From Brachionus manjavacas (lineage: Eukaryota; Rotifera; Eurotatoria; Ploima; Brachionidae): a stretch of 64,000 nucleotides of DNA. Shown here one piece after another: positions 36,291 to 47,798 of this stretch (positions are counted from its first letter, which is position 1; the number at the start of each line of letters is the position of its first letter). The position numbers and the translations under genes were made by a program. The notes below the pieces were generated by a model that was not told the DNA's origin, did not search any database, and saw only the letters and a program-made list of their open reading frames with translations. The stretch spans positions 620,001 to 684,000 of the forward strand of contig JAHQIY010000030.1 of assembly GCA_019054805.1 (NCBI GenBank). The letters are read 5' to 3'.

Positions 36291-36709
36291 AAAAAGTAAA
36301 TTTACGTCTCGTAAATCAAGCTGTTCATTAGAAAAAAAGTGAAAAAATTGGTCGCTTTGTCACTAGAAATGTCAAAAAGTAAAGAAATAAGAAAATTTTC
36401 GCCTCGTAAATCAAGCTGTTCATTAAAAAATAACGGAAAAAATTGGTCGCTTTGTCATTAGAAATGTCAATAAGTAAAGAAATAAGCAAATTTTCGCCTC
36501 GTAAATCAAGCTGTTCATTAGAAAATAAGGTAAAAATTGGTGGCCTTTTTACTTAAGTTTTCCTAAAGTAAAGAAAAAAGTTAATTTACGTCTCGTAAAT
36601 CAAGCTGTTCATTAGAAAATAAGGGAAAAAATTGGTCGCTTTTTCACTCAAGTTTTCCTAAAGTAAATCAAAAAGTAAATTTACGTCTCGTAAATCAAGC
36701 TGTTCATTA

Positions 36710-39150
36710 GAAAATAAGGTAAAATTGGTCGCTTTTTCACTCAAGTTTTCCTAAAGTAAAGCAAAAAAGTAAAATTACGTCTCGTAAATCAAGCTGTTTA
36801 TTAGAAAAAAAGTGAAAAAATTGGTCGCTTTGTCACTAGAAATGTCAAAAAGTAAAGAAATAAGAAAATTTTAACCTCGTAAATCAAGCTGTTAATTCAA
36901 AAAATAAGGGAAAAAATTGGTCGCTTTGTCACTAGAAATGTCAAAAAGTGAAGAAATAAGAAAATTTTCGCCTCGTAAATCAAGCTGTTAATTCAAAAAA
37001 TAAGGGAAAAATTGGTCGCTTTGTCACTTGAAATGACAAAAAGTAAAGAAATAAGAAAATTTTCGCCTCGTAAATCAAGCTGTTAATTCAAAAAATAAGG
37101 GAAAAAATTGGTCGCTTTGTCACTTGAAATGTCAAAAAGTAAAGAAATGAGAAAATTTTCGCCTCGTAAATAAAGCTGTTCATTCAAAAAAAAAATGGAA
37201 AAATTTGGTCTCTTTGTCACTAGAAATGTCAAAAAGTAAGGAAATAATTAAATTACCGCCTCGTAAATCAAGTTGTCCATTCAAAAAATAAGGTAAAAAT
37301 TGGTCGCTTTTTCAATCAAGTATTCCTAAAGTAAAGAAATAAGTAAATTTACGCTTCGTAAATCAAGCTTTCCATTCGAAAATAAGGTAAAATTGGTCGC
37401 TTTTTCACTCAAGTTTTCCTAAAGTAAAGCAAAAAAGTAAAATTACGTCTCGTAAATCAAGCTGTTTATTAGAAAAAAGTGAAAAAATTGGTCGCTTTGT
37501 CACTAGAAATGTCAAAAAGTAAAGAAATAAGAAAATTTTCGCCTCGTAAATCAAGCTGTTAATTCAAAAAATAAGTGAAAAAATTGGTCGCTTTGTCACT
37601 AGAAATGTCAAAAAGTAAAGAAATAAGAAAATTTTCGCCTCGTAAATAAAGCTGTTCATTCAAAAAATAAGGGAAAAAATTGGTCGCTTTGTCACTAGAA
37701 ATGTCAATAAGTAAGGAAATAATTAAATAAGCGCCTCGTAAATCAAGTTGTCCATTCGAAAATAAGGTAAAAATTGGTGGCCTTTTCACTTAAGTTTTCC
37801 TAAAGTAAAGAAATAAGTAAATTTACGCCTCGTAAATCAAGCTGTTCGTTTGAAATAAAGGGAAAAAGTTGGTCGCTTTTTCACTAGAAATGTCAATAAG
37901 TAAGGAAATAATTAAATTACCGCCTCGTAAAATTAGCGCCTCGTAAATCAAGTTGTCCATTCGAAAATAAGGTAAAAATTGGTGGCCTTTTCACTTAAGT
38001 TTTCCTAAAGTAAAGAAATAAGTAAATTTTCGCCTCGTAAATAAAGCTGTTCATTAAAAAAATAAGAGAAAAAATTGGTCGCTTTGTCACTAAAAATGTC
38101 AAAAAGTAAGGAAATAATTAAATTACCGCCTCGTAAATCAAATTGTCCATTCAAAAATAAGGTAAAAATTGGTCGCTCTTTCAATCAAGTATTAGAAATA
38201 AGAAATAAGTTAATAAATAAGTTAATTTACGCTTCGTAAATCAAGCTTTCCATTCGAAAATAAGGTAAAATTGGTCGCTTTTTCACTCAAGTTTTCCTAA
38301 AGTAAAGAGATAAGTAAATATACGCCTCGTAAAACAAGTTGTCCATTCGAAAATAAGGTAAAAATTGGTCGCTTTGTCACTAGAAATTTCAATAAGTAAG
38401 GAAATAATTAAATTACCGCCTCCTAAATTAAGTTTTCCGTTAGAAAATAAGGTAAAAATTGGTCGCTTTGTCACTAGAAATGTCAATAAGTAAGGAAATA
38501 ATTAAATAAGCGCCTCGTAAATCAAGTTGTCCATTCGAAAATAAGGTAAAAATTGGTGGCCTTTTCACTTAAGTATTCCTAAAGTAAATCAAAAAGTAAA
38601 TTTACGTCTCGTAAATCAAGCTGTTCATTAGAAAATAAGGTAAAATTGGTCGCTTTGTCACTAGAAATGTCAATAAGTAAGGAAATAATTAAATAAGCGC
38701 CTCGTAAATCAAGTTGTCCATTCGAAAATAAGGTAAAAATTGGTGGCCTTTTCACTTAAGTATTCCTAAAGTAAAGAAATAAGTAAATTTACGCCTCGTA
38801 AATCATACTGTTCATTAGAAAATAAGGTAAAAATTGGTCGCTCTTTCACTCAAGTTTTCCTAAAGTAAAGAAATAATTAAATTTACGCCTCGTAAATCAA
38901 GCTGTTCATTAAAAAAAAGGGGAAAAAATTGATCGCTTTGTCACTCAAGTTTTCCTAAAGTAAAGCAAAAAGTAAATTTACGTCTCGTAAATCAAGCTGT
39001 TCATTAGAAAATAAGGTAAAAATTGGTCGCTCTTTCACTCAAGTTTTCCTAAAGTAAAGAAATAAGTAAATTTACGCCTCGTAAATCAAGTTGTCCTTTC
39101 GAAAATAAGGTAAAATTAGTCGCTTTTTTACTGAAGTTTTCCTAAAGTAA
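36710..39150 (-). repeat. 2.58-kb-spaced duplication, copy 2, with a 281-bp trimer insertion
   Basis: This copy is collinear with 34,130-36,290 and contains the same nested 668-bp duplication (36,763 and 37,431). Between about 38,462 and 38,790 it holds 281 extra bases, exactly three monomers, which raises the offset from 2,581 to 2,862. The shared end includes the TTTTTTACTGAAG monomer (near 36,260 and 39,122). A block of about 370 bp at 38,580-38,950 is further repeated 659 bp on (39,240-39,600). Confidence 0.83.
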
Positions 39151-40070
39151 ATCAAAAAGTAAATTTACGTCTCGTAAATAAAGCTGTTCATTAGAAAATA
39201 AGGGAAAAAATTGGTCGCTTTTTCACTCAAGTTTTCCTAAAGTAAATCAAAAAGTAAATTTACGTCTCGTAAATCAAGCTGTTCATTAGAAAATAAGGTA
39301 AAAATTGGTCGCTTTGTCACTAGAAATGTCAATAAGTAAGGAAATAATTAAATAAGCGCCTCGTAAATCAAGTTGTCCATTCGAAAATAAGGTAAAAATT
39401 GGTGGCCTTTTCACTTAAGTATTCCTAAAGTAAAGAAATAAGTAAATTTACGCCTCGTAAATCATACTGTTCATTAGAAAATAAGGTAAAAATTGGTCGC
39501 TCTTTCACTCAAGTTTTCCTAAAGTAAAGAAATAATTAAATTTACGCCTCGTAAATCAAGCTGTTCATTAAAAAAAAGGGGAAAAAATTGATCGCTTTGT
39601 CATTAGAAATGTCAATAAGTAAAGAAATAAGCAAATTCTCGCCTCGTAAATCAAGCTGTTCATTAAAAAATAACGGAAAAAATTGGTCGCTTTGTCATTA
39701 GAAATGTCAATAAGTAAAGAAATAAGCAAATTTTCGCCTCGTAAATCAAGCTGTTCATTAGAAAATAAGGTAAAAATTGGTGGCCTTTTCACTTAAGTTT
39801 TCCTAAAGTAAAGAAAAAAGTTAATTTACGTCTCGTAAATAAAGCTGTTCATTAGAAAATAAGGGAAAAAATTGGTCGCTTTTTCACTCAAGTTTTCCTA
39901 AAGTAAATCAAAAAGTAAATTTACGTCTCGTAAATCAAGCTGTTCATTAGAAAATAAGGTAAAATTGGTCGCTTTTTCACTCAAGTTTTCCTAAAGTAAA
40001 GAAATAAGTAAATTTACGCCTCGTAAATCAAGCTTTTCATTAGAAAATAAGGTAAAAATTGGTCGCTCTT
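39151..40070 (-). repeat. Mixed reverse A monomers, including the second copy of a 659-bp-spaced block
   Basis: The CATACTGTTC monomer recurs at 39,463, 659 bp after 38,804, together with the preceding AAATAAGCGCCTCG monomer and the following GGGGAAAAAATTGATCGC monomer. The match breaks near 39,600, where copy 2 switches from state 1 (TCACTCAAG) to state 2 (TCATTAGAAATG). The remainder is ordinary A monomers. Confidence 0.78.
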
Positions 40071-42535
40071 TCACTCAAGTTTTCCTAAAGTAAAGAGATA
40101 AGTAAATATACGCCTCGTAAAACAAGTTGTCCATTCGAAAATAAGGTAAAAATTGGTCGCTTTGTCACTAGAAATTTCAATAAGTAAGGAAATAATTAAA
40201 TTACCGCCTCCTAAATCAAGTTTTCCATTCGAAAATAAGGTAAAAATTGGTCGCTCTTTCACTCAAGTTTTCCTAAAGTAAATCAAAAAGTAAATTTACG
40301 TCTCGTAAATCAAGCTGTTCATTAGAAAATAAGGTAAAATTGGTCGCTTTTTCACTCAAGTTTTCATAAAGTAAAGCAAAAAGTAAATTGACGTCTCGTA
40401 AATCAAGCTGTTCATTAGAAAATAAGGTAAAAATTGGTCGCTCTTTCACTCAAGTATTCCTAAAGTAAAGAAATAAGTAAATTTACGCTTCGTAAATCAA
40501 GCTTTCCATTCGAAAATAATGTAAAATTGGTCGCTTTTTCACTGAAGTTTTCCTAAAGTAAAGAAATAAGTAAATATACGCCTCGTAAAACAAGTTGTCC
40601 ATTCGAAAATAAGGTAAAAATTGGTCGCTTTGTCACTAGAAATTTCGATAAGTAAGGAAATAATTAAATTACCGCCTCCTAAATCAAGTTTTCCATTCGA
40701 AAATAAGGTAAAAATTGGTCGCTCTTTCACTCAAGTTTTCCTAAAATAAAGCAAAAAGTAAATTTACGTCTCGTAAATCAAGCTGTTCATTAGAAAATAA
40801 GGTAAAATTGGTCGCTTTTTCACTCAAGTTTTCCTAAAGTAAAGCAAAAAGTAAATTTACGTCTCGTAAATCAAGCTGTTCATTAGAAAATAAGGTAAAA
40901 ATTGGTCGCTCTTTCACTCAAGTATTCCTAAAGTAAAGAAATAAGTAAATTTACGCTTCGTAAATCAAGCTTTCCATTCGAAAATAATGTAAAATTGGTC
41001 GCTTTTTCACTGAAGTATTCCTAAAGTAAAGAAATAAGTAAATTTACGCCTCGTAAATCAAGCTTTTCATTAGAAAATAAGGTAAAAATTGGTCGCTCTT
41101 TCACTCAAGTTTTCCTAAAGTAAAGAGATAAGTAAATATACGCCTCGTAAAACAAGTTGTCCATTCGAAAATAAGGTAAAAATTGGTCGCTTTGTCACTA
41201 GAAATTTCAATAAGTAAGGAAATAATTAAATTACCGCCTCCTAAATTAAGTTTTCCATTCGAAAATAAGGTAAAAATTGGTCGCTTTTTCACTCAAGTTT
41301 TCCTAAAGTAAATCAAAAAGTAAATTGACGTCTCGTAAATCAAGCTGTTCATTAGAAAATAAGGTAAAATTGGTCGCTTTTTCACTCAAGTTTTCCTAAA
41401 GTAAAGCAAAAAGTAAATTTACGTCTCGTAAATCAAGCTGTTCATTAGAAAATAAGGTAAAAATTGGTCGCTCTTTCACTCAAGTATTCCTAAAGTAAAG
41501 AAATAAGTAAATTTACGCTTCGTAAATCAAGCTTTCCATTCGAAAATAATGTAAAATTGGTCGCTTTTTCACTGAAGTTTTCCTAAAGTAAAGAAATAAG
41601 TAAATTTACGCCTCGTAAATCAAGCTTTTCATTAGAAAATAAGGTAAAAATTGGTCGCTCTTTCACTCAAGTTTTCCTAAAGTAAAGAGATAAGTAAATA
41701 TACGCCTCGTAAAACAAGTTGTCCATTCGAAAATAAGGTAAAAATTGGTCGCTTTGTCACTAGAAATTTCAATAAGTAAGGAAATAATTAAATTATCGCC
41801 TCCTAAATCAAGTTTTCCATTCGAAAATAAGGTAAAAATTGGTCGCTCTTTCACTCAAGTTTTCCTAAAGTAAAGAAATAAGTAAATTTACGCCTCGTAA
41901 ATCAAGTTGTCCTTTCGAAAATAAGGTAAAATTGGTCGCTCTTTCACTCAAGTTTTCCTAAAATAAAGCAAAAAGTAAATTTACGTCTCGTAAAACAAGT
42001 TGTCCATTCGAAAATAAGGTAAAAATTGGTCGCTTTGTCACTAGAAATTTCAATAAGTAAGGAAATAATTAAATTATCGCCTCCTAAATCAAGTTTTCCA
42101 TTCGAAAATAAGGTAAAAATTGGTCGCTCTTTCACTCAAGTTTTCCTAAAGTAAAGAAATAAGTAAATTTACGCCTCGTAAATCAAGTTGTCCTTTCGAA
42201 AATAAGGTAAAATAGGTCGCTTTTTTACTGAAGTTTTCCTAAAGTAAAGCAAAAAGTAAATTTACGTCTCGTAAATCAAGCTGTTCATTAGAAAAAAAGT
42301 GAAAAAATTGGTCGCTTTGTCACTAGAAATGTCAAAAAGTAAAGAAATAAGAAAATTTTCGCCTCGTAAATCAAGCTGTTCATTAAAAAATAACGGAAAA
42401 AATTGGGTGCTTTGTCATTAGTAATGTCAATAAGTAAAGAAATAAGCAAATTTTCGCCTCGTAAATCAAGATGTTCATTAGAAAATAAGGTAAAAATTGG
42501 TGGCCTTTTCACTTAAGTTTTCCTAAAGTAAAGCA
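40071..42535 (-). repeat. 562-bp hexamer higher-order repeat marked by CGCCTCCTAAAT
   Basis: The derived core CCTCCTAAAT (CGTAAAT changed to CCTAAAT) appears near 40,208, 40,674, 41,238, 41,800 and 42,081. Spacings are 466 (five monomers), 564 and 562 (six) and 281 (three). The same unit contains a CTCGTAAAACAAGTTGTCC monomer and a GAAATTTCAATAAG state-2 variant (T for G in AAATGTC). Near 42,190-42,530 a fragment resembles 36,250-36,540. Confidence 0.84.
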
Positions 42536-44210
42536 AAAAGTAAATTTACGTCTCGTAAATCAAGCTATTCATTAGAAAATAAGGGAAAAAATTGGTCGCT
42601 CTTTCACTTAAGTTTTCCTAAAGTAAAGCAAAAAGTAAATTTACGTCTCGTAAATCAAGCTGTTCATTTGAAAAAAAGTAAAAAAATTGGTCGCTTTTTC
42701 ACTTAAGTTTTCCTAATGTAAAGCAAAAAGTAAATTTACGTCTCGTAAATCAGGCTATTCATTAGAAAATAAGGTAAAAATTGGTCGCTCTTTCACTCAA
42801 GTATTCCTAAAGTAAAGAAATAAGTAAATTTACGTCTCGTAAATCAAGCTATTCATTAGAAAATAAGGTAAAAATTGGTCGCTGTTTCACTCAAGTATTC
42901 CTAAAGTAAAGAAATAAGTAAATTTACGCTTCGTTAATCAAGCTTTCCATTCGAAAATAAGGTAAAATTGGTCGCTTTTTCACTCAAGTTTTCCTAAAGT
43001 AAAGCAAAAAGTAAATTTACGTCTCGTAAATCAAGTTGTCCATTCGAAAATAAGGTAAAATTGGTCGCTTTTTCACTCAAGTTTTCCTAAAGTAAAGCAA
43101 AAAGTAAATTTACGTCTCGTAAATCAAGCTGTTCATTAGAAAATAAGGTAAAAATTGGTCGCTCTTTCACTCAAGTATTCCTAAAGTAAAGAAATAAGTA
43201 AATTTACGCTTCGTAAATCAAGCTTTCCATTCGAAAATAATGTAAAATTGGTCGCTTTTTCACTGAAGTTTTCCTAAAGTAAAGAAATAAGTAAATTTAC
43301 GCCTCGTAAATCAAGCTTTTCATTAGAAAATAAGGTAAAAATTGGTCGCTCTTTCACTCAAGTTTTTCTAAAGTAAAGAGATAAGTAAATATACGCCTCG
43401 TAAAACAAGTTGTCCATTCGAAAATAAGGTAAAAATTGGTCGCTTTGTCACTAGAAATTTCAATAAGTAAGGAAATAATTAAATTACCGCCTCCTAAAAC
43501 AAGTTGTCCATTCGAAAATAAGGTAAAAATTGGTCGCTTTGTCACTAGAAATTTCAATAAGTAAGGAAATAATTAAATTACCGCCTCCTAAATCAAGTTT
43601 TCCATTCGAAAATAAGGTAAAAATTGGTCGCTCTTTCACTCAAGTTTTCCTAAAGTAAAGAGATAAGTAAATATACGCCTCGTAAAACAAGTTGTCCATT
43701 CGAAAATAAGGTAAAAATTGGTCGCTTTGTCACTAGAAATTTCAATAAGTAAGGAAATAATTAAATTATCGCCTCCTAAATCAAGTTTTCCATTCGAAAA
43801 TAAGGGAAAAACTAGTCGCTATTTCACTCAAGTTTTCCTAAAATAAAGCAAAAAGTAAATTTACGGCTCGTAAAACAAGTTGTCCATTCGAAAATAAGGT
43901 AAAAATTGGTCGCTTTGTCACTAGAAATTTCGATAAGTAAGGAAATAATTAAATTACCGCCTCCTAAATCAAGTTTTCCATTCGAAAATAAGGTAAAAAT
44001 TGGTCGCTCTTTCACTCAAGTTTTCCTAAAATAAAGCAAAAAGTAAATTTACGTCTCGTAAAACAAGTTGTCCATTCGAAAATAAGGTAAAAATTGGTCG
44101 CTTTGTCACTAGAAATTTCAATAAGTAAGGAAATAATTAAATTATCGCCTCCTAAATCAAGTTTTCCATTCGAAAATAAGGTAAAAATTGGTCGCTCTTT
44201 CACTCAAGTT
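42536..44210 (-). repeat. Right end of the reverse A array; dimers of 185-190 bp
   Basis: The left half is state-1 monomers with an ACGTCTCGTAAATC core. From about 43,350 the CCTCCTAAAT type alternates with the CGTAAAACAAGTTGTCC type as a dimer (CCTCCTAAAT near 43,587, 43,772, 43,965 and 44,149, about 184-193 bp apart). The dimer array ends abruptly at the A/B boundary. Confidence 0.82.
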
Positions 44211-44220
44211 GTCAATAAGT
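44201..44220. other. Boundary between subfamily A and subfamily B
   Basis: The last A monomer reads GGTCGCTCTTTCACTCAAGT and continues directly as TGTCAATAAGTAAAG, the B form, where A would continue as TTTCCTAAAGTAAAG. The join falls in CACTCAAGTT, which both subfamilies share, so orientation and monomer phase are kept. This fits homologous recombination between an A and a B monomer. Confidence 0.88.
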
Positions 44221-45395
44221 AAAGAAATTAGATTATTTACGCCTGGTCAATCAAGCTTTTCATTAGAAAATAGGGTAAAAAATCAACGCTTTGTCACTCA
44301 AGTTGTCAATAAGTAAAGAAATAAGTAAATTTGGCATCGTCAATCAAGCTGTACATTAGAAATAAAGAAAAAATTGACGCTTTATCACTCAAGTTGTCAA
44401 TAAGTAAAGAAATAAGTAAATTTGGCATCGTCAATCAAGCTGTTCATTAGAAAATAAAGTAAAAATTGACGCTTTATCACTCAAGTTGTCAATAAGTAAA
44501 GAAATAAGTAAATTTGGCATCGTCAATCAAGCTGTTCATTAGAAAATAAAGTAAAAATTGACGCTTAGTCACTCAAGTTGTCAATAAGTAAAGAAATAAG
44601 TTAATTTACGCCTGGTAAATCAAGCTGTTCATTAGAAAATAAGGTAAAAATTGGTCGCTTTTTCACTCAAGTTGTCAATAAGAAAGGAAATTATTAAATT
44701 TACGCCTCGTAAATCAAATTGTCCATTAAAAAATATGGTTAAAAATTGACGCTTTGTTACTGAATATGTCATTAAGTAAGGAAATGACTAATTCCCGCCT
44801 CATTAAGCAAGCTAAACATTGTAAAATAAGGAAAAACATGGACGCTTTGTCACTCATATTGTCCATAAGGAAGAAATAAGTAAATTTAGGCTTTGTCACT
44901 CAAGTTGTCGATAAAAAAATAAATAATTTAATTGACGCCTCGTCAATCAAGCTGTTCATTAGAAAATAAAGTAAAAATTGACGCTTAGTCACTCAAGTTG
45001 TCAATAAGTAAAGAAATTAGATTATTTACGCCTGGTCAATCAAGCTTTTCATTAGAAAATAGGGTAAAAAATCAACGCCTTGTCACTCAAGTTGTCAATA
45101 AGTAAAGAAATATGTGAATTTACGCCTGGTCAATAAAGCTGTTCATTAGAAAATAAAGTAAAAATTGACGCTTTGTCACTCAAGTTGTCAATAAGTAAAG
45201 AAATAAGTTAATTTACGCCTGGTCAATCAAGCTGTACATTAGAAATTAAGAAAAAATTGACGCCTTGTCACTTTAGTTGTAAATAAGTAAAGAAATAAGT
45301 AAATTGAGGCCTTGTAACTCAAGTTGTCAATAAGTAAAGAAATATGTAAATTGACGCCTCGTTAATCAAGCTTTTCATTTGAAAATAAGGTAAAA
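44211..45395 (-). repeat. Degenerate edge of the B array
   Basis: Monomers between about 44,720 and 44,945 are the most divergent in the window (AATTCCCGCCTCATTAAGC, AAGCTAAACATTG, TCATATTGTCCATAAGG). Two short units lie here: AAATTTAGG joined directly to CTTTGTCACTC near 44,889, and a 47-bp unit between CCTTGTCACTTTAG (45,263) and CCTTGTAACTCAAG (45,310). An A-like GGTCGCTTTTTCACTC segment occurs near 44,660. This is the expected profile of an old array margin. Confidence 0.82.
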
Positions 45396-47798
45396 ACTGG
45401 TCGCTATTTCACTCAAGTTTTTCTAGAGTAAAGAAATAAGTAAATTGACGCCTCGTGAATCAAATTGTTCATACTCAAAGTAATAAGTAAATTACCGCCT
45501 AGTAAATCAAGTTTTCAATTAGAAAATAGGGTAAAAAATCAACGTTTTGTCACTCAAAGTGTCAAAAAGTAAAGAAATAAGTAAATTTGGCATCGTCAAT
45601 CAAGCTGTACATTAGGAATAAAGAAAAAATCAACGCTTTGTCACTCAAGTTGTCAATTATTAAAGAAATAAGTAAATTTTGCATCGTCAATCAAGCTGTA
45701 CATTAGAAATAAAGAAAAAATTGACGCTTTGTCACTCAAGTTGTCAATAAGTCAAGAAAAAAGTAAATTATCGCCTCGTTAATCAAGCTTTTCATTAGAA
45801 ATTAAGTTAAAAACTGGTCGCTATTTCACTCAAGTTTTCCTAGAGTAAAGAAATAAGTAAATTGACGCCTTGTGAATCAAATTGTTCATACGAAAAGTAA
45901 TAAGTAAATTACCGCCTTGTAAATCAAGTTTCCATTAGAAACTTAGGTAAAAAATCAACGCTTTGTCACTCAAGTTGTCAATAAGTAAAGAAAAAAGTAA
46001 ATTTTGCATCGTCAATCAAGCTGTTCATTAGAAATAAAGAAAAAATTGACGCTTTGTCACTCAAGTTGTCAATAAGTAAAGAAATAAGTAAATTTTGCAT
46101 CGTCAATCAAGCTGTACATTAGAAATAAAGAAAAAATTGACGCTTTGTCACTCAAGTTGTCAATAAGTCAAGAAAAAAGTAAATTTTCGCCTCGTTAATT
46201 AAGCTTTTCATTAGAAATTAAGGGAAAAACTAGTCGCTATTTCACTCAAGTTTTCCTTAATTATAGAAATAAGTAAATTGACGCCTCGTGAATCAAATTG
46301 TTCATACGAAAAGTAATAAGTAAATTACCGCCTTGTAAAGTTTTCCATTAGAAAATTAGGTAAAAAATCAACGCTTTGTCACTCAAGTTGTCAATAAGTA
46401 AAGAAATTAGTTAATTTACTCCTGGTAAATCAAGCTGTACATTAGAAATAAAGAAAAATCAACGCTTTGTCACTCAAGTTGTCATTAAGTAAAGAAATAA
46501 GTAAATTTTGCATCGTCAATAAAGCTGTTCAATAGAAAATAAGGTAAAATATGACGCTTTGTCACTCAAGTTGACAAAAGGGAAAAAAATTAGATTATTT
46601 ACGCCTGGTCAATCAAGCTGTTCATTAGAGAATAGGGTAAAAAATCAACGCTTTGTCACTCAAGTTGTCATTAAGTAAAGAAATAAGTAAATTTTGCATC
46701 GTCAATCAAGCTGTACATTAGAAATAAAGAAAAAATTGACGCTTTGTCACTCAAGTTGTCAATAAGTCAAGAAAAAAGTAAATTTTCGCCTCGTTAATTA
46801 AGCTTTTCATTAGAAATTAAGGGAAAAACTAGTCGCTATTTCACTCAAGTTTTCCTTAAGTATAGAAATAAGTAAATTGACGCCTCGTGAATCAAATTGT
46901 TCATACGAAAAGTAATAAGTAAATTACCGCCTTGTAAAGTTTTCCATTAGAAAATTAGGTAAAAAATCAACGCTTTGTCACTCAAGTTGTCAATAAGTAA
47001 AGAAATTAGTTAATTTACTCCTGGTAAATCAAGCTGTACATTAGAAATAAAGAAAAAATCAACGCTTTGTCACTCAAGTTGTCATTAAGTAAAGAAATAA
47101 GTAAATTTTGCATCGTCAATAAAGCTGTTCAATAGAAAATAAGGTAAAATATGACGCTTTGTCACTCAAGTTGACAATAGGTAAAGAAATTAGATTATTT
47201 ACGCCTGGTCAATCAAGCTGTTCATTAGAGAATAGGATAAAAAATCAACGCTTTGTCACTCAAGTTGTCATTAAGTAAAGAAATAAGTAAATTTTGCATC
47301 GTCAATCAAGCTGTACATTAGAAATAAAGAAAAAATTGACGCTTTGTCACTCAAGTTGTCAATAAGAAAATAAATATGTTAATTTACGCCTGGTCAATAA
47401 AGCTGTTCATTAGAAAATAAGGTAAAATATGACGCTTTGTCACTCAAGTTGACAATAGGTAAAGAAATTAGATTATTTACGCCTGGTCAATCAAGCTGTT
47501 CATTAGAGAATAGGGTAAAAAATCAACGCTTTGTCACTCAAGTTGTCAATAAGTAAAGAAAAAAGTAAATTTGGCATCGTCAATCAAGCTGTACATTAGA
47601 AATAAAGAAAAAATTGAGGCTTTGTCACTCAAGTTGTCAATAAGTCAAGAAAAAAGTAAATTTTGCATCGTCAATCGAGCTGTACATTAGAAATAAAGAA
47701 AAAATTGACGCTTTGTCACTCAAGTTGTCAATAAGTCAAGAAAAAAGTAAATTATCGCCTCGTTAATCAAGCTTTTCATTAGAAATTAAGGTAAAAAC

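Larger units (their letters stand above)
23793..44210 (-). repeat. Satellite subfamily A, reverse-oriented array
   Basis: About 217 A monomers lie in inverse orientation, so + reads as CGCCTCGTAAATCAAGCTG, TTAGAAAATAAGG, AAAATTGGTCGCTTT, then TCACTCAAGTTTTCC (state 1) or TCACTAGAAATGTC (state 2). It shares old variants with the left end of the window, such as AAAGGCCACC (here GGTGGCCTTTTCAC), but it also has private lineages: GTAACTCTACGCC (24-28.6 kb), CATTCAAAAAATAAGGG (about 31-38 kb) and CGCCTCCTAAAT (35.8-44.2 kb). The forward-array CTTTATTTAGG lineage was not seen here. Confidence 0.96.
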
